The notes under the pieces are model-generated. The model was given only the letters and a program-made list of their open reading frames with translations. It was not told the DNA's origin and ran no database searches. A program made the translations under genes and the position numbers. A stretch of 64,000 nt of DNA from WLMZ01 sp038227995 (lineage in GTDB: Bacteria; Actinomycetota; Acidimicrobiia; Acidimicrobiales; Ilumatobacteraceae). This document shows positions 45,319 to 53,805 of this stretch, piece after piece (within the stretch, counting starts at the first letter, position 1; each line of letters begins with the position of its first letter). The stretch spans positions 186,001-250,000 of the forward strand of contig JBBRPP010000002.1 of assembly GCA_038227995.1 (NCBI GenBank), given 5' to 3'.

Positions 45319-46289
45319 CCCCTGGTCAGCGCGGGGAGGCAATACGCGATCTGCAACGCCGCCTCGGTGCCGCCGGGTTTCCACCCTCGCCGGTTGCCGA
45401 GGCTGGCTTTTTCTGTGCTGAGACAGAGCGTTCTTTGCGCGCCTTCCAACAGGCACGCGGCATGCGAGTCGACGGTCGGTGCGATGAAGACACCTGGTCA
45501 GGGCTGATCGAGGCCTCGTGGCGGCTCGGCGATCGGTTGCTGTTCCTCACTGCGCCAAACCTTCGCGGTGACGACGTGGCCGAGCTGCAGACCCGGCTCG
45601 GCCGGATCGGATTCGATTGCGGCCGCGTCGACGGCATCCTCGGACCCAGCACCGCAACGGCGCTGTCCGACTTCCAGCGCAATTGCGGCCTCGTCATCGA
45701 CGGGACGTGCGGTCCGGTCAGCATCAAAGCGATCGAGCGTGTGTCCCGCCAGACCGGTACCGGGCCCGGCGTTGCGATGGTGCGAGAACGAGACCTCTTG
45801 CGGTCGAGGTCGTCGTCGCTGCGCGGCCTGCACGTGGTCGTTGGCCAGTTCGGCGGTCTGAGCACGCTGACCCGCACGCTGACCCGGGAACTTCGCCTGT
45901 GCGGCGCAATCGTCATCTCGGTCGACGAACCAGATGCCCGCATCCAGGCGGCCGCGGCCAACAACTTCAAGGCCGATGTGTACCTCGGGTTCGAAGCCCG
46001 CCCAGACGATGCCAGTCGGGTCGCGTATTACGCCGTGCCCACCTTCGAGTCAGCCGGCGGCCGCTCGCTCGCGGAACGAATGGTCACAGGCCTCGGCGCC
46101 ATCCCCGGTCTGCAGCCATGCCTGCATGGGATGCGGCTGCAAGTCCTGCGGGAGACCAAGATGCCTGCGGTTCTGGCGTCGCTGGGTGCCGTACGCAGGA
46201 CGATGGACCTGGCAACGGATGTCACCCACATCGTCCGCGACGCGCTCGAGGCGTGGGTGGCACAGCCTCTGGTCGAACAGTACCCCTGA
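45315..46289 (+). CDS. CwlM-like peptidoglycan-binding pseudo-amidase
   Basis: A 324-residue homologue of mycobacterial CwlM: two peptidoglycan-binding_1 repeats (about 3-65, LTPGQRGEAIRDLQRRLG; about 75-140, LRGDDVAELQTRLGRIGFDC) and an amidase_3-like domain (about 160-320). The zinc-amidase residues are gone: the DPGHGG-type motif reads VVGQFGG and the later His position reads YLGFEA, so hydrolysis is unlikely. This matches the regulatory, non-enzymatic role of CwlM in activating MurA. The full first repeat requires a start at the CTG that overlaps the trxA stop (CTGA); the first conventional codon, TTG 45435, would remove most of that domain. Confidence 0.8.
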   Translation: MTPGQRGEAIRDLQRRLGAAGFPPSPVAEAGFFCAETERSLRAFQQARGMRVDGRCDEDTWSGLIEASWRLGDRLLFLTAPNLRGDDVAELQTRLGRIGFDCGRVDGILGPSTATALSDFQRNCGLVIDGTCGPVSIKAIERVSRQTGTGPGVAMVRERDLLRSRSSSLRGLHVVVGQFGGLSTLTRTLTRELRLCGAIVISVDEPDARIQAAAANNFKADVYLGFEARPDDASRVAYYAVPTFESAGGRSLAERMVTGLGAIPGLQPCLHGMRLQVLRETKMPAVLASLGAVRRTMDLATDVTHIVRDALEAWVAQPLVEQYP

Positions 46290-46471
46290 GGTACAGACTT
46301 TTTCCACAGGTTTAAACACACGATGTGCGTAACCCTCACGCGCGAGCTGCAGACCACGGTGAGAGTGAATTCGGCACGACGGCTGGGAAAACCCGTCCAC
46401 CTGCGCATTGCCGCCCGTTCAGACGGTATTCACACAGGTTGTGAGGTTGTGTCTCACGCGCGCATCGAGAC

Positions 46472-47425
46472 TTACCCGATCGTGGCTTGAGGACTCTCGA
46501 CCATCTGACGATAGATGCGCTCGAGGTCTTCGAGATCGGCGAAGTCAATCGTGACCTTGCCGCGCTTGGCCCCCATCGACACTGCCACTTTGGTGTCGAG
46601 GTGCTCCGCGAGGAGATGTTCGAGCTCGAGCAGGCCCGGCGGTCGCAGTCGAGTGGCAGGCGTCAGCCCTGCGCCATCTTGTGTGACGGGAGTCACACCA
46701 TTCGCCGCTGGATCGCCTGATCCGCCCGCGTGGCGATCGCGGATAGCTTCCTCGACCGACCGTACGGACCAGCCCTCGGACACCGCCCGTTTGGCAAGGT
46801 GCTCTTGGAAGGCACGATCTGGACTGCCGAGCAGGGCGCGCGCGTGGCCCGCAGAGAGACGGCCGTCGGCGAGCAGGTGCTGAATCGCCGGTGGCAACGA
46901 CATCAGTCGCAGCGTGTTGGTGATGGCCGAGCGGCTCTTCCCCACCCGGGTCGACACCTGCTCGTGGGTCAGACCGAAGTCCTCGATCAGCTGTTGGTAG
47001 GCAGCAGCCTCTTCCAGCGGGGTCAGGTCCTGCCGGTGCAGGTTCTCGACCAAGGCCTGCTCGATCGAGTTGAGGTCGTCGGTTCGGCGAACGATCGCCG
47101 GAATCATCGTCAAGCCAGCGCGGCGGGCGGCGCGCCATCGCCGTTCGCCGGCAATCAGCTCGTACTGCCCATCGCCGCGATCGCGGGCGAGAACCGGCTG
47201 CAGCACCCCGATCTCCGCGATCGACGCCGCGAGATCGGCCAGCGATTCTTCGTCGAAGTGCACCCGCGGCTGATTCGGATTCGGTGACAGCGCGTTGATC
47301 GGGAGGTCGATCAACCGCGCTCGGTCATCGTCTCCCCCACCGGCGGCGACCGTCGACGCGCCTTGCTCCGCGTCAGAGGGGATGAGGGCATCGAGCCCTT
47401 TACCGAGTCCCCCGAGCCGAGCCAT
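46472..47425 (-). CDS. parB: Chromosome partitioning protein ParB
   Basis: A 317-residue ParB/Spo0J CTPase. MARLGGLGKGLDALIP opens the protein; the NTP-binding core has the GERRWRAA motif; the helix-turn-helix (LTHEQVSTRVGKSRSAITNT) binds parS; the C-terminal segment dimerises. The ATG at 47425 has AGGAGG at good spacing. It overlaps the parA 3' end by 26 bases in one transcript. Two perfect parS sites are 1.1 kb away, upstream of parA. Confidence 0.95.
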   Translation of the reverse strand: MARLGGLGKGLDALIPSDAEQGASTVAAGGGDDDRARLIDLPINALSPNPNQPRVHFDEESLADLAASIAEIGVLQPVLARDRGDGQYELIAGERRWRAARRAGLTMIPAIVRRTDDLNSIEQALVENLHRQDLTPLEEAAAYQQLIEDFGLTHEQVSTRVGKSRSAITNTLRLMSLPPAIQHLLADGRLSAGHARALLGSPDRAFQEHLAKRAVSEGWSVRSVEEAIRDRHAGGSGDPAANGVTPVTQDGAGLTPATRLRPPGLLELEHLLAEHLDTKVAVSMGAKRGKVTIDFADLEDLERIYRQMVESPQATIG

Positions 47426-48341
47426 GGGCACTCACCTCCTTCGCCACCATGCGGTAGGCGACAGCGCCACGCGACGATGAGTCGAACGTGATGATCGGCT
47501 GACCAAACGACGGGGCCTCCGACAAGCGGACGGTGCGGGGCACCACGGTGCGCATCACCTTGTCCCCGAAGTGCTCGCGCACTTCCTTCACCACCTGATC
47601 CGACAGCTTGGTCCGGGCGTCGTACATCACGCACACGATCGTGCTCACGCTCAGTGTCGGATTGAGGTTGCGACGAACGAGGTCGACGTTGCGCAACAAC
47701 TGGCCGAGACCCTCGAGTGCGTAATACTCGCATTGAATCGGAACGAGTACCTCGGTGGCTGCCGTCAGTCCGTTCACCGTCAGCAGGCCCAGCGATGGGG
47801 GACAGTCGATGAGGACGTAGTCGTAATCGTCCTGAACCGCCTCGATCGCCCGTTTCAGGCGGTTCTCTCGACTGAACGCCGGGACCAACTCGATCTCGGT
47901 CCCGGCCAGATCCAGACTGGCCGGCGCAACGAAGAGGTTCTTGACCGACGCCGGCTCGATGCAGTTCTCCAACGGAGCCTCGTGCATGATCACGTGGTAC
48001 ATCGACGTCTCCAGACCACGGTTGTCGATACCGAGGCCCGTCGACGCGTTGCCCTGCGGATCGAGGTCGATGATGAGGGTCCGGAATCCGATCTCTGCCA
48101 GGCACGCACCCAGATTGATGGTCGTCGTGGTCTTCCCGACGCCGCCCTTCTGGTTCGCAACAGCAATGATACGTGGCAGCGGATACATCGTCGGCCCCGG
48201 CGTCTCAGCCTCCACGGCCTCGACCGATTCGATGGATACGGCCTGGTCACCAACGGCCGTCGTCACCTTGGCCGTTGCCTCCACGGGATCTTTCGGGTGG
48301 GGATCAGTGGATTGATCATCATGGTCAGTCACGGAGGTCAT
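47400..48341 (-). CDS. parA: Chromosome partitioning ATPase ParA/Soj
   Basis: A 313-residue deviant-Walker ATPase: KGGVGKTTTT at residues 65-73, switch and Walker B in LIIDLDPQGNAST and LIDCPPSLGLL. The N-terminal 50 residues are an acidic, poorly conserved extension ahead of MYPLPRIIAVANQ; a start at that internal Met would give a canonical length, but GGGGAGA precedes the ATG at 48341. First gene of parA-parB, with parS sites in its upstream region. Confidence 0.93.
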   Translation of the reverse strand: MTSVTDHDDQSTDPHPKDPVEATAKVTTAVGDQAVSIESVEAVEAETPGPTMYPLPRIIAVANQKGGVGKTTTTINLGACLAEIGFRTLIIDLDPQGNASTGLGIDNRGLETSMYHVIMHEAPLENCIEPASVKNLFVAPASLDLAGTEIELVPAFSRENRLKRAIEAVQDDYDYVLIDCPPSLGLLTVNGLTAATEVLVPIQCEYYALEGLGQLLRNVDLVRRNLNPTLSVSTIVCVMYDARTKLSDQVVKEVREHFGDKVMRTVVPRTVRLSEAPSFGQPIITFDSSSRGAVAYRMVAKEVSAHGSARGTR

Positions 48342-48480
48342 TGCATCGGTCTCCCCTGGGCGCGTCTCGTCCGACAGCCAGCAACCCTATCGGCTCGGGA
48401 TGTCCCTGTGTTGGTTCTTCCTGGAGTCAACCGCGGGAGACACTTCCGACCAGGGCATTCGCGCGGTCCACAACCGATTG

Positions 48481-48496
48481 TGTTTCACGTGAAACA
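48481..48496. promoter_or_regulatory. parS centromere site 1
   Basis: TGTTTCACGTGAAACA, a perfect match to the 16-base palindromic ParB-binding consensus. It lies between rsmG and parA. Confidence 0.95.
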
Positions 48497-48530
48497 TGAG
48501 GGTGATGGTCAGAGTCGCATCGGCGCCAGA

Positions 48531-48546
48531 TGTTTCACGTGAAACA
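48531..48546. promoter_or_regulatory. parS centromere site 2
   Basis: A second perfect TGTTTCACGTGAAACA, 50 bases from the first. A tandem pair close to oriC forms the loading centre for ParB. Confidence 0.95.
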
Positions 48547-48578
48547 GCACTCGACGACGAACGGGTTGCGCGACGGCG

Positions 48579-49130
48579 TTACGAAGGGAGTCGGGTGAAG
48601 ACGGCGACGAAGGGGAGCCGCACCGGCCCCGACAATTGCAGCGCAGCAATGCTCGCGATCGGCCAGCGTTCCGCCGCCGTGGCGGGTGGCTCGGACACGA
48701 TGATCGTGCCGCCAGGGCGAACGAACCGTCGAGCACACTCGAGAGTCCACATCGGCTCGCCGAAGGCCCGGGCCGTCACAACATCGAATCGTTCAGCGAA
48801 CCGAGGATCACGACCGAGTCGGGTGACATCTGCCGTCTCGACCGACACCCGTTCGCTGACTCCCAGTTGCGCACACGCCAACCGGAGCAGATCCATCCGC
48901 CGCTCGCGGCGATCCGTCAACACCATCGTCACGTCAGGACGGCGGACGGCGATCACCAGCCCGGGCAACCCGCCGCCCGAACCAAGATCGACAATCGTTC
49001 GACAGGACGGGGGGAGAGCAGCCACGAATGCCGTGGCATGCTCGATCGCCCCATCCAGCGAAACTTCACCGATCGCACCGCGCTGACGCAGCGATTCGAG
49101 AACGGTGAGGAGTTGGGAGTCGTCAGGCAT
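48579..49130 (-). CDS. rsmG: 16S rRNA (guanine527-N7)-methyltransferase RsmG
   Basis: A 183-residue SAM methyltransferase (GidB) modifying G527 of 16S rRNA. Motif I is VDLGSGGGLPGLVIA and the later block VTARAFGEP is typical of the family. It is slightly short at the N-terminus compared with the usual ~205-240 residues. Its start overlaps the jag stop by 8 bases (ATGCCTGA), closing the rpmH-to-rsmG operon. It ends 32 bases before parS site 2. Confidence 0.92.
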   Translation of the reverse strand: MPDDSQLLTVLESLRQRGAIGEVSLDGAIEHATAFVAALPPSCRTIVDLGSGGGLPGLVIAVRRPDVTMVLTDRRERRMDLLRLACAQLGVSERVSVETADVTRLGRDPRFAERFDVVTARAFGEPMWTLECARRFVRPGGTIIVSEPPATAAERWPIASIAALQLSGPVRLPFVAVFTRLPS

Positions 49131-49992
49131 TCGCCGGGGCGATGACGACCCGGCGGTTGGGATCGTCGCCCTCGGAGCGGGTGACGACAGCCGCGTTCTC
49201 CGTCAGCACATCGTGAATGACCTTGCGGTCGGCGGACGGCATCGGCTCGAGTGCCCGTGCCTCGCCCGATGCGACGACCTGCTCCGCGATCTGCAGTGCA
49301 AAGCGCGACAGCGCCTCGCGGCGACGCTCTCGATAGCCACCGACGTCGACGCGCAAGCGCGTGTCGTGATCGCCGAGTCGGCGCTGAGACGCAACTCGGG
49401 TGAGATCCTGGACTGCGAGCAGCGTGTTGCCGCGAGGCCCAACCATCAGCCCGAGATCCGCACCGGACACGGTCAATTCGAGATCGTCGCCGTCCTCACG
49501 GAGATCGACGGTGCCGACCAACCCGAAGGCGTCGACCAATTCGGTGAGGAATTTCTTGGCCTCATCGCCAACCTGCTGTGCACTCACTGTGGATTCCTCT
49601 CGTTGCGGCGACGGCTTTGCGTCGCGTCGCTCTTGTGGCTTGCGTGGGGGCCGCGCCGCCCCGTTGCGAGAACGGGTTGACGTCTCCGCTCGGGGTCCGG
49701 CTGCAACGGATTCGCCCTGTTCGCGAGCGTCGTGCGCGGATGCCGTGGCAGGCGCCGAGGCATCCCGTGCATCGCGACCCTTCCGCTTGTCACGACGCTC
49801 GAGCTTGGGACGTACGGCCGTCGGCCGAACCCTGGCGCGAACACGGGCTTCCCCCTTGACTCGACCGAAGAGGCCGCTGCGAGGCTCTTCGAGGATTTCG
49901 AAGTCGGTCTCGTCTTCACCGACCCCGAGTTGATCGAGGGCCAGGCTCTTCGCTTCTTCTACTGACTTACCGGTGGTTTCTACCCACTGCAT
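49123..49992 (-). CDS. jag: RNA-binding protein Jag/KhpB
   Basis: A 289-residue protein: Jag_N domain (about 1-50, VETTGKSVEEAKSLALDQLG and SGLFGRVKGEARVRARV), a charged Arg/Ala-rich linker (about 55-140), a KH domain (ELTVSGADLGLMVGPRGNTL) and a C-terminal R3H domain (AREPMPSADR-type, ending ENAAVVTRSEGDDPNRRVV). It acts with KhpA on RNA and cell-wall regulation in Gram-positives. It lies in the canonical operon, 51 bases after yidC and overlapping rsmG. Confidence 0.9.
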   Translation of the reverse strand: MQWVETTGKSVEEAKSLALDQLGVGEDETDFEILEEPRSGLFGRVKGEARVRARVRPTAVRPKLERRDKRKGRDARDASAPATASAHDAREQGESVAAGPRAETSTRSRNGAARPPRKPQERRDAKPSPQREESTVSAQQVGDEAKKFLTELVDAFGLVGTVDLREDGDDLELTVSGADLGLMVGPRGNTLLAVQDLTRVASQRRLGDHDTRLRVDVGGYRERRREALSRFALQIAEQVVASGEARALEPMPSADRKVIHDVLTENAAVVTRSEGDDPNRRVVIAPANA

Positions 49993-50043
49993 TGCGTCGT
50001 CCCATCGTCGTTGGCGGGCTGCGACGCAGCCCGCGGATTGCGT

Positions 50044-51318
50044 CTAGTTCTTTCCTGGCGGCTTCGGCCGGCCTGGAGCAGCCGGACGACCATTGGCAGT
50101 CGGCCGCTGCGGCTTGCCCGCAGATGGCGTCGGCCGGTTCTTCGGCGCCGTGACCCGCTTGCTGACAATTTCCGACGGCTGAGTCGCAGGCGTCGACTTG
50201 GCGGGGGTTGGCTGGGCCTTGCCCGTCGTCTCGATCGCGGCCGATTTGCTCGCCGAACCCTTGCTGGGCGCCGGACGGTTGCCTGACGGCTTCGAACCAA
50301 CACCGGGCTTTCCACCGCCAGCTGGACGACCCGACGGTGCACCACGACCGGACGGCCGCGAGCTAGAAGCGCCGCGGGCTTCCGCCTGAGCGTCCTTGCG
50401 CGCTTGTGCATCACGTTTGGCCTGGGCGAACATGCCGCCGCCGGCCATCGCCGGCTCCGCGCCATTGGCTTTGGCCTCGTCGCGGGCACGGACACTGGCG
50501 GCCTGGGCCTGCTTCCCGAGGGAATCGTCACCGTGATAGAAGCGCTTCGTGATGTAGAAGTTCTGCCCGATCCGGAAAATGGCCTGGGTGATGTAGTAGA
50601 TGACCAGACCGGTGAGGAAGAAGATCTGGAAGATCGCGAACACGACCGGCAAGTACTGCATCAGCTTGGCCTGTGTCGCCGACATCGTCGGACTGACCGC
50701 AGCCCGGGAGGCGACCATCTTCTGCTGGGCGAAGTAGAGCAAGCCGAGGATCACGACCAGCGTGGCGTAGATCAAACCCTTGCCGAAAGACTGGATGATG
50801 AAATGCGCCGGCGACTTGGAGAGGTCGAGGCCGATCGACAGCATCTCGTTTTTGCCGTGGGGCAGTGTGAGGCTCTTGTACAGGGCAGACGACTTGGAGA
50901 TGTGGTCCGGATCGAACACCGTCTGACCACCGGAGAGGCCCAGTGTCTTGCAGATGCCGGGGAGGTTCTTCGGGTCGCAGGTGTACGTCCGGCTGAGGCC
51001 ACGCAACACCCGGTACATGATGAAGAACACGGGCATCTGCAGCAGCAGCGGGAGGCATGACGCAAGGGGATTGACCTTGTGCTCCTGGTAGAGCTTCATC
51101 ATCTCTTCGTTGAGCTTCTGCCGATCGCCGCGATACTGCGCCTGCAGGCGCTTCATCTCCGGTTGGAGACGCTGCATCTCGAGCATGCCCTTGGTGCTCT
51201 TCAAGGTCAGCGGCGTGACCAGGATCATCACCGTGAGCGCGACGAGGCCGATGGCCGCGGCGTAGTTGTGGGTCAGGCTGTAGAACTGCGAGACAAGCCA
51301 GGCGGGGCCTTCGAACAT
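50044..51318 (-). CDS. yidC: Membrane protein insertase YidC/Oxa1
   Basis: A 424-residue insertase. The conserved YidC core (about 1-265) starts with YSLTHNYAAAIGLVALTVMI, contains the charged cytoplasmic hairpin with QRLQPEMKRLQAQYRGDRQK and further helices (CLPLLLQMPVFFIMYRVL; VVFAIFQIFFLTGLVIYYIT). A long basic Ala/Gly/Pro/Lys tail (about 290-424) follows, typical of actinobacterial YidC and thought to touch ribosomes. AAAGGG lies before the ATG. It starts 6 bases after the yidD stop. Confidence 0.93.
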   Translation of the reverse strand: MFEGPAWLVSQFYSLTHNYAAAIGLVALTVMILVTPLTLKSTKGMLEMQRLQPEMKRLQAQYRGDRQKLNEEMMKLYQEHKVNPLASCLPLLLQMPVFFIMYRVLRGLSRTYTCDPKNLPGICKTLGLSGGQTVFDPDHISKSSALYKSLTLPHGKNEMLSIGLDLSKSPAHFIIQSFGKGLIYATLVVILGLLYFAQQKMVASRAAVSPTMSATQAKLMQYLPVVFAIFQIFFLTGLVIYYITQAIFRIGQNFYITKRFYHGDDSLGKQAQAASVRARDEAKANGAEPAMAGGGMFAQAKRDAQARKDAQAEARGASSSRPSGRGAPSGRPAGGGKPGVGSKPSGNRPAPSKGSASKSAAIETTGKAQPTPAKSTPATQPSEIVSKRVTAPKNRPTPSAGKPQRPTANGRPAAPGRPKPPGKN

Positions 51319-51324
51319 GGGCGA

Positions 51325-51561
51325 CTACACACCCTTTCTATGGGGCAACGGGGACAGGCCGATCGGTTCCGGAACGGGATCGAACCCGCTCGGTCCGAAC
51401 GGGCGACAACGCAACAAACGGCGGACGGTCAGCCGCAGACCAAGAGCCGTACCGTGGATCTCCAGGGCTTCGATCGCGTAACACGAGCACGACGGTGTGA
51501 ATCGACATGGCGAGGGACGGCCCTCGAACGCTCGCTGGTACCAGTGAACGAGTCGGATCAG
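51325..51561 (-). CDS. yidD: Membrane protein insertion efficiency factor YidD
   Basis: A 78-residue YidD: LIRLVHWYQRAFEG, then CRFTPSCSCYAIEALEIHG with the three conserved Cys, and GFDPVPEP. The only local start compatible with the family is a CTG at 51561 that overlaps the rnpA TGA as CTGA. No in-frame ATG, GTG or TTG occurs between that point and far inside rnpA. YidD assists YidC-dependent insertion. Confidence 0.85.
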   Translation of the reverse strand: MIRLVHWYQRAFEGRPSPCRFTPSCSCYAIEALEIHGTALGLRLTVRRLLRCRPFGPSGFDPVPEPIGLSPLPHRKGV

Positions 51562-51929
51562 GCGTCCCGTGGACGCAGCGCCGCTGGACTCGCGGTTGCC
51601 GACATGTTCGTGAGCGCCTTCTGGAACAACCGATCGAGATCGAACGCCAGTTCGGTGTACGACCGTTGTGTGGCGTGTGCCGCCGCGCCGAACAGATACA
51701 AACCCGCTGGTAGCGGTACTTGTCGTTGCCGGAGGAGCGCTCGCAGACGACGACGGAGAAGATTGCGCGCCACTGCCGGGCCGACGGCGCGGCCGATCGC
51801 AAACGCCACCTGAGGGGGCGATTCGAGAGGATCGAGGACGAACGTGCACCACAGCACTCCGGCGCGAGCGCGCGAGCCGTCTCGAGCTACACGCTCAAAG
51901 GAGGCCCGACCGCGAAAGCGCCCGATCAA
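51558..51929 (-). CDS. rnpA: Ribonuclease P protein component
   Basis: A 123-residue RnpA: LIGRFRGRASFERVARDG at the start, then VAFAIGRAVGPAVARNLLRR with the RNR-type RNA-binding motif and basic helix (RRRLRALLRQ). It partners RNase P RNA in 5' processing of tRNA. The start is a TTG at 51929 overlapping the rpmH TGA (TTGA). This gives the usual family length, whereas longer frames run antisense to nothing known but add an unrelated N-terminus. Confidence 0.88.
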   Translation of the reverse strand: MIGRFRGRASFERVARDGSRARAGVLWCTFVLDPLESPPQVAFAIGRAVGPAVARNLLRRRLRALLRQRQVPLPAGLYLFGAAAHATQRSYTELAFDLDRLFQKALTNMSATASPAALRPRDA

Positions 51930-52060
51930 GCGGACAGACGGTGGCGGCCCTTGGCACGACGGGCCTTCAACACGGCACGCCCACCACGGGTGCTCATCCG
52001 GGCGCGGAAACCGTGCTTCTTGGCACGCTGCAAATTGTTCGGTTGAAAGGTGCGCTTCAA
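51926..52060 (-). CDS. rpmH: 50S ribosomal protein L34
   Basis: A 44-residue L34: KRTFQPNNLQRAKKHGFRAR through AKGRHRLSA, the complete family sequence. The start is TTG at 52060 with a strong GGAGG 6 bases upstream. First gene of the operon rpmH-rnpA-yidD-yidC-jag-rsmG, divergent from dnaA. Confidence 0.95.
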   Translation of the reverse strand: MKRTFQPNNLQRAKKHGFRARMSTRGGRAVLKARRAKGRHRLSA

Positions 52061-52275
52061 CGCAGACCTCCTCAGGCAAGCAGCCACATGGCTGGAAGAA
52101 TCAAAAGAACCGGCGCGGCAAGACACTCAGGCGCTACACCAGAACTGCTCAAGGCTACGGGTTCGCGCCCGGCGTTGGCAACCAGTCGGACCGGGTGGCG
52201 AAATCCTGTCATGTGAAGCCCGGAGCACCGGGTCGTGGCGGGCCGACGGCACCGACGGGGCCGCTGACGTGCGAC

Positions 52276-52284
52276 TTGTCAACA
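52276..52284 (+). promoter_or_regulatory. DnaA box upstream of dnaA, one mismatch
   Basis: TTGTCAACA differs from TTGTCCACA at one base and overlaps the putative -35 region of dnaA, consistent with autoregulation. Confidence 0.55.
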
Positions 52285-52338
52285 GGCTCGACAAACGCTG
52301 CTAGCGTGCCGAGTTCTGCCCCAGGGGCAGTCGGGTTG

Positions 52339-52359
52339 TTGTCCACACAGTGTGGACAA
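52339..52359. promoter_or_regulatory. Inverted pair of perfect DnaA boxes
   Basis: TTGTCCACA (52339-52347) and its exact reverse complement TGTGGACAA (52351-52359) are separated by CAG, giving a near-symmetric 21-base site 40 bases before the dnaA start. Binding of two DnaA molecules here could repress dnaA or contribute to the origin. Confidence 0.8.
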
Positions 52360-52398
52360 TGGTGTGGATTCCGTCTCAGCGCGGACGAGGAGGTGCAG

Positions 52399-53805
52399 GT
52401 GAGCGACTACGAGCAGTTGTGGACAGCTGTTGCGCAGCTCCTCCGAGCACAGGTCTCCGAAGCGGTGTGGTTCTCCACCTTCCAGGATGTGATCGCCCTC
52501 GAGAGCGGTCCGAACGAGCTGCGGGTCAGCGCGCCCAACACTCACCTTCGCGATCGAATCATGTCTCGGTACCTGGCGCTGGTCCTCGACGCTCTTGAAG
52601 AGATCGGGGCATCGAATCGCCAGTTCGTTGTCGATGTGCAGGTCACCGAGGTCAGCGAGGAGCCACGCGAGCCAGAACCGGAGCACCACGACAGCGGCGT
52701 CGCGCCGATTCCCGGCGGTCCGGGCACCTCGGGATCACCGGCCACCTCGCGCAGTTCCGGATTGTCGACACCCGCCGACCTGGCCGGTTTGAACCCGCGC
52801 TACTCGTTCGACACATTCGTCAAGGGTCAATCGAACCAGTTCGCGCTTGCTGCCGCCTCCCGCGTCGCCGAAACGCCGGGTCGCAGCTACAACCCGCTGT
52901 TCATCTACGGCGCGGCCGGCCTGGGCAAGACCCATCTGCTGCATGCCATCGGCCATTACGTCCACCGTCACTATCAGCACGACGTCGTCCGCTATGTCTC
53001 CACCGAGACGTTCCTGAACGAGTACGTCGATGCGATCCGGTCCAACACCGCCAGCAACTTCAAGCGGCGCTATCGCGACATCGACGTCCTGCTCATCGAC
53101 GACATCCAGTTCATGGAGGGCAAGGAAGGACTGCAAGAGGAGTTCTTCCACACGTTCAACACCCTGCATGGTGCGAACAAGCAGATCGTCATCTCCAGCG
53201 ACCGCATGCCCGACGCGATCCCGACGCTGGAGGAACGCCTTCGGGGTCGTTTCAAGTGGGGTCTGATCACCGACGTCCAGCCGCCCGACATGGAGACACG
53301 ACTCGCGATCCTTCGCAACAAAGCCGAGCGTGACGATTCGCGGGTGCCGGCCGAGACGCTCGAGTTCATCGCCGCCCACATCACGAACAACATCCGTGAG
53401 CTCGAGGGCGCACTGATCAGGGTGACGGCCTACGCCAGCCTCAATCGCGTCCCCATCACCACCCACCTGGCCGAAACCCTGCTCCGCGACCTGCTGACCG
53501 ACAGTTCGACCAAGGCCCGCACCGACGACGAGTTGCTGGCCGAGATGGCGATCATCCTCGGGCAGAGCATCGAAGCCCTCCGTGGCAAGAGCCGACAGCG
53601 GCCACTGGTCACCAGCCGGCAGATCGCGATGTATGTCTTCCGTGACCTCACCGACCTCAGCTATCCCGCGATCGCCCGTCTGTTCGGTGGCCGCGACCAC
53701 ACCACGGTCATCCACGCCGTGGAGAAGATCCAGCGCCTGATGAGTGAGCGCAAACAGGTGTATGACCAGGTCACCGACCTCCAGCAGCGACTCAAGCAGG
53801 GCTGA
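52399..53805 (+). CDS. dnaA: Chromosomal replication initiator DnaA
   Basis: A 468-residue initiator. Domain I (1-85) begins LWTAVAQLLRAQVSEAVWFS; domain II is a short Glu/Pro/Ser-rich linker; the AAA+ domain III has Walker A GAAGLGKTH (Lys177) and Walker B LLIDDIQF; domain IV ends with the box-recognition signature LFGGRDHTTVIHA. The GTG at 52399 follows GGAGG by 6 bases; an in-frame GTG at 52393 has no spacing for it. DnaA boxes flank the gene on both sides. Confidence 0.97.
   Translation: MSDYEQLWTAVAQLLRAQVSEAVWFSTFQDVIALESGPNELRVSAPNTHLRDRIMSRYLALVLDALEEIGASNRQFVVDVQVTEVSEEPREPEPEHHDSGVAPIPGGPGTSGSPATSRSSGLSTPADLAGLNPRYSFDTFVKGQSNQFALAAASRVAETPGRSYNPLFIYGAAGLGKTHLLHAIGHYVHRHYQHDVVRYVSTETFLNEYVDAIRSNTASNFKRRYRDIDVLLIDDIQFMEGKEGLQEEFFHTFNTLHGANKQIVISSDRMPDAIPTLEERLRGRFKWGLITDVQPPDMETRLAILRNKAERDDSRVPAETLEFIAAHITNNIRELEGALIRVTAYASLNRVPITTHLAETLLRDLLTDSSTKARTDDELLAEMAIILGQSIEALRGKSRQRPLVTSRQIAMYVFRDLTDLSYPAIARLFGGRDHTTVIHAVEKIQRLMSERKQVYDQVTDLQQRLKQG

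Larger units (their letters stand above)
52061..52398. promoter_or_regulatory. rpmH-dnaA divergent intergenic region
   Basis: 338 bases without a gene. It holds three DnaA boxes with at most one mismatch (52276-52284, 52339-52347, 52351-52359) and a plausible dnaA promoter: TTGTCA (52276-52281) with TAGCGT (52302-52307), although the 20-base spacer is long. No RNA gene is recognisable in the remaining part next to rpmH. Confidence 0.7.

Noticed and set aside
45435..46289. TTG at 45435 as the start of the CwlM-like gene
   Set aside because: It would delete most of the first peptidoglycan-binding repeat, whose coding continues in frame back to the CTG at 45315.
46290..46471. TTTTTCCACAGG near 46300 as a DnaA box
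   Set aside because: Two mismatches to the consensus and no neighbouring boxes; the region is a plain convergent gap between the CwlM-like gene and parB.
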